From Deltaproteobacteria bacterium (GTDB taxonomy: Bacteria; Desulfobacterota; Binatia; UBA9968; CAXXLF01), in the NCBI GenBank assembly GCA_022571535.1, contig JACZXR010000021.1, positions 1 to 12,710 of the forward strand: 12,710 bases of DNA, read 5' to 3'. This document shows, piece by piece, positions 1-6,433 of the stretch. The number at the start of each line of letters is the position of its first letter. The stretch's first letter is position 1. Under the pieces are notes generated by a model. It was given only the letters and a program-made list of their open reading frames with translations, did no database searches and was not told the DNA's origin. Both the position numbers and the translations under genes were made by a program.

Positions 1-291
1 GTAAATGATTTGCAAGGCAAGGGTTGTCTGGTTCTTATCTGCCCCAGCGTTGCCTTCAAAGAAAACTTTTCTGTTGGACCAGTCCTGGCGAACTTCCAGT
101 CGTTCTAACAGCTGGGCGGTAGAGTTGTACGCACCAGTGAGCGTCAGCTCGCCTACGCTAACATCCGCGTGAGTCCCTGCAATATCGCCTCCTATTCGCG
201 CACCATCGCTATCTCGGAAAACTCTCCCCTGAAGGCTGTACTGAACCGGTCCGTCCAGCTGTAAGAGGCTATTCCTGCCACCCCTTGCCAT
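1..291 (-). CDS. Partial gene of unknown function, beta-rich, with likely 5' frameshift
   Basis: A frame of 97 codons stays open from an ATG at 291 down to the left edge, so the 3' end may be missing. I do not recognise the protein. It is rich in Gly, Asp, Thr and alternating hydrophobic residues, as in beta-strand proteins, and the last visible residues (LALQIIY) resemble a closing beta strand. It has no signal peptide in this frame. The only good ribosome binding site (AAGGAGGAGGT, 316-326) lies about 25 nt upstream of this ATG. It is better placed for GTG 301 or ATG 298, which lie in another frame and hit a stop at 269-271 after about ten codons. An in-frame stop at 295-297 blocks extension of the 97-codon frame. 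Either a one-base error or a real frameshift near 270-290 separates the start from the body. It is co-directional with the TorF-like gene, 57 nt downstream of it, and is probably the last visible gene of the amt operon. Confidence 0.5.
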   Translation of the reverse strand, partial: MARGGRNSLLQLDGPVQYSLQGRVFRDSDGARIGGDIAGTHADVSVGELTLTGAYNSTAQLLERLEVRQDWSNRKVFFEGNAGADKNQTTLALQIIY

Positions 292-315
292 GAGTCATCA
301 CGTAAACTGGGTGTT

Positions 316-326
316 ACCTCCTCCTT
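316..326 (-). promoter_or_regulatory. Strong ribosome binding site ahead of the left-edge gene
   Basis: AAGGAGGAGGT is read on the minus strand, just after the stop codon of the TorF-like gene. It sits 14 nt from GTG 301 and 17 nt from ATG 298, slightly long but usable. It is too far from ATG 291, which opens the long frame. This mismatch is the main evidence for a frameshift in the left-edge gene. Confidence 0.6.
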
Positions 327-348
327 GTGATCAAATAGTCAAGACCGC

Positions 349-1086
349 CTAGAATGAGTACGAGATACTCATACCCCCATAGATGTCAGTGATCTGGTCT
401 GGGAGCACATCGGTGTCAACGCTATTCGTGTATTTGAGAAACGCTCCTAGGGACAGACTATCTGTAACCGAGTACGAACCCGTCAAAGATAAATTATAGT
501 CAAAAAAGCCGCCCTCCGTGCCACCCGCCGATACTGCAAAGTCTTTGTCCGCTGCCCCGAGAGCTGCACCGACCTCAAATGAAAGCTTTTCATCAACCGG
601 AATGGAGTACGCGATACTGGCGTTTCCATAGACTCCCTTAACCTCATCTACGTCAAAGTACACCGATATGCCGGTAGAAAGCCCTTTTAAAAGCTCTTTT
701 CCCACGCTGAAGTAGACCTCTCCCGTGTTTAGTGCTCCCGCGTTAGGGAACAAGTAATCAATATACCCCACGGAGAGATCAAACAATTCTATGGGCACGT
801 TGTAGTAGACGGTCAGGTCGACCTCGGAGAATTCTGCGCCTTCGACCGCGCCGTCGAAATCACCGAGATCGAAGTTTCCCCATACATTTACGCCAAGTCC
901 AATGGCGTGGGAGACGTCGAGAGATGGTTGGATAACCCCTTCATCGTTAAATGTGATTCCGCGCCAAACATAGGCATTTGAGATGTCTGCACCGAGTGAA
1001 ACATCAACATTGGCCGGATAAGCCGCGTTCAGGGTCAAAAAAGTTGCCGCAAAGAAACACATTAATCCAAAAATTCCTCTTTTCAC
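349..1086 (-). CDS. TorF-like putative outer-membrane porin
   Basis: The product is 245 residues and likely an outer-membrane beta-barrel of the TorF/Gcw_chp type. A signal peptide covers residues 1-25 (basic VKR, hydrophobic core, cut near YPA/NVDV). The mature part opens with a family-typical strand containing AYVWRG (38-43) and then alternates polar and hydrophobic residues in repeated strands. It ends in SISYSF, with the terminal aromatic residue typical of barrel proteins recognised by the BAM machinery. I chose the GTG at 1086 over the ATG at 1146. AGGGAGG at 1094-1100 lies 7 nt upstream of the GTG, and starting there leaves a clean signal peptide, whereas the longer form adds 20 non-conserved residues. 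It lies third in the amt operon, 161 nt after the small exported gene. The inferred role is passage of a small nitrogen compound, perhaps ammonium or an amine, across the outer membrane. The family is poorly characterised and substrate is not readable from sequence. Confidence 0.75.
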   Translation of the reverse strand: MKRGIFGLMCFFAATFLTLNAAYPANVDVSLGADISNAYVWRGITFNDEGVIQPSLDVSHAIGLGVNVWGNFDLGDFDGAVEGAEFSEVDLTVYYNVPIELFDLSVGYIDYLFPNAGALNTGEVYFSVGKELLKGLSTGISVYFDVDEVKGVYGNASIAYSIPVDEKLSFEVGAALGAADKDFAVSAGGTEGGFFDYNLSLTGSYSVTDSLSLGAFLKYTNSVDTDVLPDQITDIYGGMSISYSF

Positions 1087-1247
1087 TGTTCTTCCTCCCT
1101 TGCTAATTAAGTTAACGATAAATGTAAAATAGTTCCTTAAAAACAATTTCGTTATGATCTATATGAAAGACCCTCAAACTGATATCATCATCGCCACCAA
1201 AACCTGGGCGGTTGGAACTTCATGGTTAGCTGGTATCGAGAAAGCCA
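1087..1247. other. Intercistronic spacer without a gene
   Basis: This 161-nt stretch lies between the small exported gene and the TorF-like gene. It has no credible reading frame. The part nearest the TorF-like start (about 1105-1160) is AT-rich. I see no convincing promoter pair, and no stem-loop with a T-run, so read-through from amt is the simplest reading. Confidence 0.5.
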
Positions 1248-1439
1248 CTAATGCTTATCCCTAAAGGCCTTTTCTATGGTCGATTTCCCTTCCTGGACCT
1301 TTTTATCCAAGAGCCCAACGCTACCGTCCAGACTCAGCCATCCCGGGCCAAGTCTCTCCTTCTCCTGGGCATGGAGAGGTATGTTAAAGATAAGAAGAGC
1401 AGCCAGGAGTAAAATTGATCCGATGATTTTGGGCAACAT
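1248..1439 (-). CDS. Small exported protein of unknown function (63 aa)
   Basis: The gene encodes 63 residues. Residues 1-24 form a convincing Sec signal peptide (MLPK, a hydrophobic stretch rich in Leu/Ile, then PLHA), with cleavage likely near residue 24. About 39 residues remain: a Gly/Trp turn (LGPGWLSLDGSVGLLD) followed by a charged, probably helical tail rich in Lys and Glu. There is no cysteine, so it is neither a lipoprotein nor disulfide-bonded. An AAGGAGA ribosome binding site (1451-1457) lies 11 nt before the ATG, in the 19-nt gap after amt, so translation closely follows the transporter. I do not recognise the family. Its position between amt and an outer-membrane pore suggests a periplasmic accessory to ammonium uptake, but that is inference. 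The opposite-strand frame at 1276-1485 is a shadow. Confidence 0.7.
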   Translation of the reverse strand: MLPKIIGSILLLAALLIFNIPLHAQEKERLGPGWLSLDGSVGLLDKKVQEGKSTIEKAFRDKH

Positions 1440-1458
1440 CTTATTTGTTATCTCCTTG

Positions 1459-3000
1459 TCAAGACTTCTCGTTCTCAGCTGCTAGGCGACCATGGGCTAA
1501 GGCCCCACTGGCATAGCTGATGCGCTCGCCAGGAAGGCTTTCAACAGGTGACTGAAACTCCGGGTAGGCCGTGATCCCATGCTCACCTATGTCCAGCCCT
1601 GCCCGTTCCTCATCAGGAGGAACACGAATGCCCATAGTTGCCTTAAGCAACCCCCAACCGATGAGCGAGGCAGAGAATATAAAAGCTCCTACAGCGGCAA
1701 CTCCAACCAGTTGGGCAAAGAAGAGTTTGAGCCCACCGCCAAAAAAAAGACCGTTACCTGTCGTACCGGGCATAAACTGATCCTGGGCAAAGAGTCCCAA
1801 AGCAAGTGTCCCCCAAATGCCGCAGATTAAATGGGCAGAGATGGCTCCAACTGGGTCGTCGACACGGATGCGATCAAAAAAGAGGACGGAGAGGACCACG
1901 AGAACTCCTGCTACCAGGCCAATAAATATAGAGCTCCCGACGCTCACAAATGCGCACGGTGCGGTTATCGCCACCAGACCAGCGATGCCCCCGTTCAGGG
2001 CCATGGTGAGGTCCGGCTTACCAAGGACGACCCATGCGAAAAAAGTAGCGGCCACTACCCCAGCCGCCGCAGCTGTATTGGTGGTGACTGCGATGTGACC
2101 AATGGACCCCCAATCGGCGGCCATGGTGCTGCCTGGATTAAAACCAAACCAGCCAAACCAGAGCACAAAGACTCCGATTGTGGCCGAGGTGATGCTGTGG
2201 CCTGGAATTGGGTTGATCCTACCCTCCTTCGTGTATTTTCCAAGACGAGGCCCGAGCATTATAGCCCCGGCCAGTGCTGCCCAGCCCCCAACGGAATGGA
2301 CAACTGTGGAGCCTGCAAAATCCCACATGCCCAAATTTGCCAGCCAGCCTCCACCCCAAATCCAATGCCCGGTGATCGGATACAGGACAGCACCCATGAG
2401 GATGGAGAAAAGTATAAAGGCGCCAAATTTTATCCTCTCCGCCACGGCTCCGGAGATGATGGTGGCGGCAGTAGCGGTAAAGACCACCTGGAAAAGGAAC
2501 TTGGCCTCCAGGGGGATGCCTGTCCAGGAGATCGCGCTATAAACACCTTTGTACGCCTCCCCAGTAGCAGGGCTATTATCTGCCCCGCCCAACAACCACA
2601 GGCCTTGCGTTCCCATAAATGTGTTTCCATCACCAAACATAAGCCCCCATCCCAACATCAGGAATGAAAGAGAAGTAAGCGCAAAGACAATGAAGTTCTT
2701 GGAGAGGATGTTCACGGCGTTCTTGGCCCGGCAGAAACCTGACTCCAACATGGCAAATCCCAGACCCATGAACATGACCAGAAAGGCGGCAATCAGGGTC
2801 CAGGCTGTATCCAAATTGACCTTGGCGCTGTTGAACTGATCCAGAAGATTCTGGGTGAAAGGCACAAGGGCAACCCCTGTTTCCACATTAAGGGCGGTCT
2901 GTGGTGATCCCTCTTGTGCTAGAATTGACTTTGCGAGCAAAACTCCTGCAAGAAGCAGAACCAGAAATGCAAAAACCTTCAGTTGCCTCCAGCGATCCAT
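1459..3000 (-). CDS. amt: Ammonium transporter Amt
   Basis: The 513-residue product is an inner-membrane ammonium channel of the Amt/MEP/Rh family. A signal-like segment (residues 1-29, ending SILAQ) precedes the usual eleven-helix body. Family hallmarks include AMLESGFCRAKNAVNIL (83-99), GHWIWGGGWL (211-220), DFAGSTVVHSVGG (227-239), GHSITSATIG (267-276) and GAISAHLICGIWGT (385-398). The pore histidine pair corresponds to H235 and H390, and D227 sits eight residues before the first His, as in E. coli AmtB. The C-terminal tail (GLDIGEHGITAYP, 468-480) matches the conserved cytoplasmic region where P-II proteins bind, followed by about 33 poorly conserved residues. The ATG has GAGGAGG 5 nt upstream. 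It is the first gene of the operon and lies behind a sigma-54 promoter. No glnK is adjacent, although amt and glnK are commonly paired, so the P-II partner must be encoded elsewhere. Confidence 0.97.
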   Translation of the reverse strand: MDRWRQLKVFAFLVLLLAGVLLAKSILAQEGSPQTALNVETGVALVPFTQNLLDQFNSAKVNLDTAWTLIAAFLVMFMGLGFAMLESGFCRAKNAVNILSKNFIVFALTSLSFLMLGWGLMFGDGNTFMGTQGLWLLGGADNSPATGEAYKGVYSAISWTGIPLEAKFLFQVVFTATAATIISGAVAERIKFGAFILFSILMGAVLYPITGHWIWGGGWLANLGMWDFAGSTVVHSVGGWAALAGAIMLGPRLGKYTKEGRINPIPGHSITSATIGVFVLWFGWFGFNPGSTMAADWGSIGHIAVTTNTAAAAGVVAATFFAWVVLGKPDLTMALNGGIAGLVAITAPCAFVSVGSSIFIGLVAGVLVVLSVLFFDRIRVDDPVGAISAHLICGIWGTLALGLFAQDQFMPGTTGNGLFFGGGLKLFFAQLVGVAAVGAFIFSASLIGWGLLKATMGIRVPPDEERAGLDIGEHGITAYPEFQSPVESLPGERISYASGALAHGRLAAENEKS

Positions 3001-3069
3001 TTGGTCCTCCTCATTTATAGTTGATCTTTTTGTTAATTACCTTGGAGTTGGAAATTGGATTTTTATAGG

Positions 3070-3084
3070 GCAAGGGCCGTGCCA
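3070..3084 (-). promoter_or_regulatory. Sigma-54 (RpoN) promoter of the amt operon
   Basis: Read on the minus strand, the sequence is TGGCACG-GCCC-TTGC, which matches the sigma-54 consensus TGGCACG-N4-TTGC at every fixed position. The GG (3082-3083) and GC (3070-3071) doublets are exactly 10 bp apart, as required. Transcription should start near 3058, about 58 nt before the amt ATG. Sigma-54 control through NtrC is well known for ammonium uptake genes, which fits the gene behind it. The base after TTGC is C rather than A/T, a minor deviation. Confidence 0.85.
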
Positions 3085-3190
3085 CGAACTAGCAAGCGGC
3101 CTATTGCACTAGAATCCTTAAGTTATTTGAAGGTGACAGGGAGAGGAGGAGGTGTCCCCGTCTTGATTTTGCCTATTTTTTAATCTTTGA

Positions 3191-3209
3191 TTGGCTAAAA
3201 TTTAGGCAA
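3191..3209. promoter_or_regulatory. Near-palindrome, candidate enhancer-binding site
   Basis: TTGGCTAAAATTTAGGCAA is two 9-bp arms around a central A, with one mismatched pair. A third half-site (TTGCCTA) lies at 3169-3175 in direct orientation to the left arm. The centre is about 140 bp upstream of the predicted sigma-54 start, within the usual range for activator sites. On the minus strand it reads TTGC-N11-CCAA, the length and outer frame of an NtrC site (TTGC-N11-GCAA) with one mismatch. The inner bases do not match NtrC well, so a different activator is possible. Confidence 0.45.
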
Positions 3210-3255
3210 GGAGAAGAGACTGGAAATGAGGCACACCCTGAGGGCAACTGTTTTT

Positions 3256-4185
3256 TTATTGGAACTCGGCGGGAAGGGCGAAATGAACATTCTCTTCCAC
3301 AAAACCTATGCTGGTGACCTCAGCTCCGCGTTGTTTAAAATAGTCTACCGTCTCCTGGACCAACCGCTCGGGTGCGGATGCCCCCGATGTGATACCCACT
3401 CGCTCTATACCTTCCAGCCACGCGGGGTCGATCTCATGGAAGTCATTGACCAGGTAGGCCGATGTCCCTAAGGAACGAGCTACCCGGCAGAGCTGATAGG
3501 AGTTTTCGCTGTTGTGAGAGCCGATGACTAAGACCAAGTCCACCTCGCGAGCTAGTTCTTTAACGGCGTCCTGACGATTCTGGGTCGCGTAGCAAATATC
3601 CTCTTTGGATGGCGTGATCATCTTGGGGAATCTTTGGCGCAGGGCTTCGATGATCTCCCTTGTGTCATCGAGGCTGAGGGTGGTTTGGGTCAGCACAACG
3701 ACCCTTTCCGAATCAGCCGCGCTAACCTGTTGAGCTTCCTCTGTGTTGGCGACGATCTGGATGTGCTCGGAGGCCTCGCCGCTAGTGCCCACGATCTCGT
3801 CATGGTCTCGGTGTCCGATTAGGAAGATCGAGTACCCTTCGGCGGCAAACCTGCGTACCTCGCGGTGAACCTTCTCCACCAGAGGACAGGTGGCGTCAAT
3901 GATAATCTGGAGCTGTCTCTTTTTCGCCTGTTCCCGGACTGATGGGGAAATCCCGTGGGCGCTGAAGATCAGTTTTGCCCCCTTTGGGACGTCGTCCACG
4001 GATTGGACAAACCTTACCCCCTGCCGGTTCAGATCATCCACAACGGTTCGATTGTGCACAATCTCGTGGAAGACATAGAGCGGAGGGCCGTATTTTCTAA
4101 GGGCCCGTTCGACTGTCACGACAGCCATCTCCACTCCGGCGCAAAAGCCTCGAGGTTGAGCCAGCACGATTTTTTTGATGGTCAC
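3256..4185 (-). CDS. ispH: 4-hydroxy-3-methylbut-2-enyl diphosphate reductase
   Basis: The 309-residue product is IspH (LytB), the last enzyme of the MEP isoprenoid pathway. It reduces HMBPP to IPP and DMAPP using a [4Fe-4S] cluster. The three cluster cysteines are C15 (PRGFCAGV), C100 (DATCPLV) and C198 (DICYATQNRQ). Substrate and proton-relay residues are present: H40, H125 and E130 in GHRDHDE, the TQTT loop (166-169), and S223/N225 in GSHNSEN. The GSGASAPE-type stretch near the C-terminus appears as TSGASAPERLV. The length is normal for the family. The start is a GTG at 4183-4185, with GAGG (4193-4196) 7 nt upstream. It is divergent from the acetoacetyl-CoA synthetase gene and co-directional with amt, but 255 nt and a dedicated promoter separate it from amt, so it is probably a separate unit. 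Confidence 0.97.
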   Translation of the reverse strand: MTIKKIVLAQPRGFCAGVEMAVVTVERALRKYGPPLYVFHEIVHNRTVVDDLNRQGVRFVQSVDDVPKGAKLIFSAHGISPSVREQAKKRQLQIIIDATCPLVEKVHREVRRFAAEGYSIFLIGHRDHDEIVGTSGEASEHIQIVANTEEAQQVSAADSERVVVLTQTTLSLDDTREIIEALRQRFPKMITPSKEDICYATQNRQDAVKELAREVDLVLVIGSHNSENSYQLCRVARSLGTSAYLVNDFHEIDPAWLEGIERVGITSGASAPERLVQETVDYFKQRGAEVTSIGFVEENVHFALPAEFQ

Positions 4186-4205
4186 AGTAGAGCCTCAGTT
4201 TTTTA

Positions 4206-4234
4206 AGTCTGGAGGATCAAATGGGTTGTGTCAA
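4206..4234 (-). promoter_or_regulatory. Possible sigma-70 promoter for ispH
   Basis: A perfect -35 box, TTGACA, lies at 4229-4234 on the minus strand. With a 17-nt spacer the -10 would be CAGACT (4206-4211), which matches only three of six consensus positions. The nearby A-rich stretch gives no better box at a proper distance. The position, 44 nt upstream of ispH, is reasonable, but the weak -10 keeps this tentative. Confidence 0.3.
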
Positions 4235-4307
4235 GCTGAGGGAGGGTGTCTCTTGGCGGGGATAGCGATTTGGAATTCAGCGCGTTTTCGCAGTATGGTG
4301 GAGAGCC

Positions 4308-6263
4308 GTGAGTACTCCAATCTGGACACCGTCGCCCTCTCGCATAGGACAGGCCAACATGACCCGTTTCCTGGACTATGTGAAAAAGAACTACGAGCCG
4401 GGAGTCATTGATTATCCTTCGTTATATGGCTGGTCGATCAGGCATCCAGAGTCCTTCTGGCCAGCCGTCTGGGAGTTTTGTGGGATCAGGGCGTCCCGGC
4501 TTTGGGATTCGGTCTTGGAAGACGGTGACAAAATGCCAGGCACTCGGTGGTTTACTGGAAGCATGCTGAATTTTGCAGAGAATTTGCTGCGCAGACGTGA
4601 TGACAAACAAGCCTTGGTGTTCTGGGGAGAAGATAAGAAAAAGACCACGCTGTCCTACGCCGAGCTCTGGGACCGGGTCGCCGGGCTCGCTTACGCAATG
4701 AGGGATTCAGGTGTGACCATTGGCGACCGGGTAGCAGCATTCATGCCCAACATGCCCGAGACCGTGATCGCAATGCTGGCCACCACCAGCATTGGTGCCA
4801 TCTGGTCGTCCTGTTCCCCCGATTTCGGCATCAATGGGGTATTGGACCGATTCGGGCAGATAAAGCCGAAAATTCTCTTCACTGCGGACGGCTATTTCTA
4901 CAAAGGTAAGGCCATAGATTCACTCAGGCGACTAGAAGGCATCCTGGGCGAGTTGCCGGACTTGCAGAGGGTCATTGTGGTGCCTTACGTGGAGAGGAAT
5001 CCCGATATTTCAGCAATTGAAAAGAGTGTTTTGTATGCCGATTTTGCCAGGCGAGACAACCTTCTTGAAATCGACTTTGAACAATGCCCTTTCGACCATC
5101 CCATCTACATCCTGTATTCCTCGGGAACGACCGGAAAGCCCAAGTGCATTGTTCATGGAGCCGGGGGCACGCTGATACAGCATCTCAAGGAGCTGGTTTT
5201 GCACACTGACCTGAAGCCCGACGACCGGGTCTTTTACTTCACCACTTGCGGCTGGATGATGTGGAATTGGCTTGTGAGCAGCCTGGCGGTCGGTGCGACG
5301 GTACTCCTCTACGACGGCTCACCCTTTGATCCCTCCCCGGCCGTGTTGTTGGATTTCGCGGAGCAGGAAAGGATAACTGTATTCGGTACGAGTGCGAAGT
5401 ATCTATCGACCATCGAAAAGGCGCAGATCAAGCCACGCAAGACCCATGCCCTTGCAAACTTGAGGGCTATACTCTCAACTGGGTCGCCGCTCTCGCCAGA
5501 ATCTTATGATTATGTGTACAGAGATATTAAAGCGGATATCCAACTCTCTTCTATCTCCGGTGGGACTGACCTCATTTCCTGCTTTGCACTTGGCAACCCG
5601 ATTCTTCCCGTGTTCAGGGGCGAGCTGCAGTGCCGCGGGCTGGGAATGGCGGTGGAGGTGTTCGACGAACGGGGTAAGCCGGTCCGGGGGGTAAAGGGGG
5701 AACTGGTGTGTACCGCACCGTTCCCATCCATGCCGGTATTTTTCTGGGAAGATCCTGAAGGCAAGAAATACCGAGCAGCCTATTTTGAGACTCATCCTGA
5801 TGTCTGGGTCCATGGTGATTATGCTGAGCTCACGGAACACGAGGGCATGATCATCTACGGGCGCTCGGACACTGTCCTTAATCCAGGAGGTGTACGTATT
5901 GGCACAGCGGAAATTTACAGGCAGGTGGAGAAACTCCCAGAGGTATTGGAAAGCATCGCTGTGGATCAGGAGTGGAAGAACGACAAAAGGATCATTCTGT
6001 TTGTTAAACTCAGGGAGAACATTATCCTGGGTGATGAGCTGATCACTAAAATCAAGTCAACGATCCGAGAGAACACCACGCCGCGCCACGTGCCGGCCAA
6101 GGTGATTCAAGTTTATGATATCCCCTGTACCCTCAACAGCAAAATCGTGGAGATCGCCGTTCGTAATGTGATTCACGGCCGGCACATAGACAATGTCGAG
6201 GCCCTGTCTAATCTGGAGGCACTGGAGTTTTTCAGGGATCTGCCAGAACTGAAATCCAACTAG
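4308..6263 (+). CDS. Acetoacetyl-CoA synthetase (acetoacetate-CoA ligase)
   Basis: The 651-residue product is a member of the ANL adenylate-forming superfamily, of the acetoacetate-CoA ligase branch (EC 6.2.1.16). It activates acetoacetate with ATP and CoA, a step in using ketone bodies or poly-hydroxybutyrate breakdown products. The N-terminal IWTPSPSRIGQANMTRF (5-21) is typical of this branch. The ATP loop is SSGTTGKPK (271-279), followed by CIVHGAGGTLIQHLKE. Other signatures are GWMMWNWL, GGTDLISCF and the hinge YGRSD (517-521). The probable adenylation lysine is K612 in TLNSKIVE, where the more usual residue before Lys is Gly. The C-terminal ALSNLEALEFF is also family-typical. The start is a GTG at 4308 with GGAG 4 nt upstream, a slightly short spacing. 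No beta-ketothiolase, hydroxybutyrate dehydrogenase or PHB gene is adjacent. I see no clear promoter in the 122-nt gap shared with ispH. Confidence 0.93.
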   Translation: MSTPIWTPSPSRIGQANMTRFLDYVKKNYEPGVIDYPSLYGWSIRHPESFWPAVWEFCGIRASRLWDSVLEDGDKMPGTRWFTGSMLNFAENLLRRRDDKQALVFWGEDKKKTTLSYAELWDRVAGLAYAMRDSGVTIGDRVAAFMPNMPETVIAMLATTSIGAIWSSCSPDFGINGVLDRFGQIKPKILFTADGYFYKGKAIDSLRRLEGILGELPDLQRVIVVPYVERNPDISAIEKSVLYADFARRDNLLEIDFEQCPFDHPIYILYSSGTTGKPKCIVHGAGGTLIQHLKELVLHTDLKPDDRVFYFTTCGWMMWNWLVSSLAVGATVLLYDGSPFDPSPAVLLDFAEQERITVFGTSAKYLSTIEKAQIKPRKTHALANLRAILSTGSPLSPESYDYVYRDIKADIQLSSISGGTDLISCFALGNPILPVFRGELQCRGLGMAVEVFDERGKPVRGVKGELVCTAPFPSMPVFFWEDPEGKKYRAAYFETHPDVWVHGDYAELTEHEGMIIYGRSDTVLNPGGVRIGTAEIYRQVEKLPEVLESIAVDQEWKNDKRIILFVKLRENIILGDELITKIKSTIRENTTPRHVPAKVIQVYDIPCTLNSKIVEIAVRNVIHGRHIDNVEALSNLEALEFFRDLPELKSN

Positions 6264-6331
6264 CCTCGATGCAACGAAATAACCAAGGCAGCTCCGTAGG
6301 CGAATGCAAAAACTGAGATTGCAAACCCTTA

Positions 6332-6360
6332 TTGACAGCCTATTCTCCATGTGCTTTGAT
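6332..6360 (+). promoter_or_regulatory. Sigma-70-like promoter of the ABC importer operon
   Basis: TTGACA (6332-6337, perfect -35) is followed after exactly 17 nt by TTTGAT (6355-6360), which matches four of six -10 positions. It lies about 70 nt upstream of the start codon of the solute-binding protein gene and points toward it. Between the acetoacetyl-CoA synthetase stop (6261-6263) and this site I see no stable terminator stem. Confidence 0.55.
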
Positions 6361-6433
6361 CGCCATTTTAGTTGCCTGCTTCACGGCGGTATCTATAGGT
6401 TGTGTCGTTAACTCAAAAAGGAGGGAGAATACC

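Larger units (their letters stand above)
3001..3255. other. Regulatory intergenic region upstream of amt
   Basis: This 255-nt gap separates ispH (which ends here) from amt (which starts here), both on the minus strand. It holds the sigma-54 promoter at 3070-3084 and a near-palindrome at 3191-3209, plus an untranslated leader of roughly 58 nt before amt. I see no clear terminator for ispH: no stable stem followed by a T-run on the minus strand. Confidence 0.6.

Noticed and set aside
1087..1146. 20-residue N-terminal extension of the TorF-like protein
   Set aside because: GTG 1086 has AGGGAGG 7 nt upstream and gives a normal signal peptide; the longer start includes the ribosome binding site itself as coding sequence.
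1831..2667. A 278-codon plus-strand frame inside amt
   Set aside because: It is antisense to a clearly conserved Amt protein, has no family-like sequence and is rich in Pro, Arg and Cys as shadow frames usually are.
3104..3137. TTGCACT and AGGTGAC as a pair of NtrC half-sites
   Set aside because: The halves are too far apart to form one NtrC site, and each is only a partial match.
6332..6433. Upstream extension of the binding-protein gene from a TTG
   Set aside because: It has no ribosome binding site, would start inside the -35 box, and would put the Tat signal internally. ATG 6434 has AGGAGGG at ideal distance.
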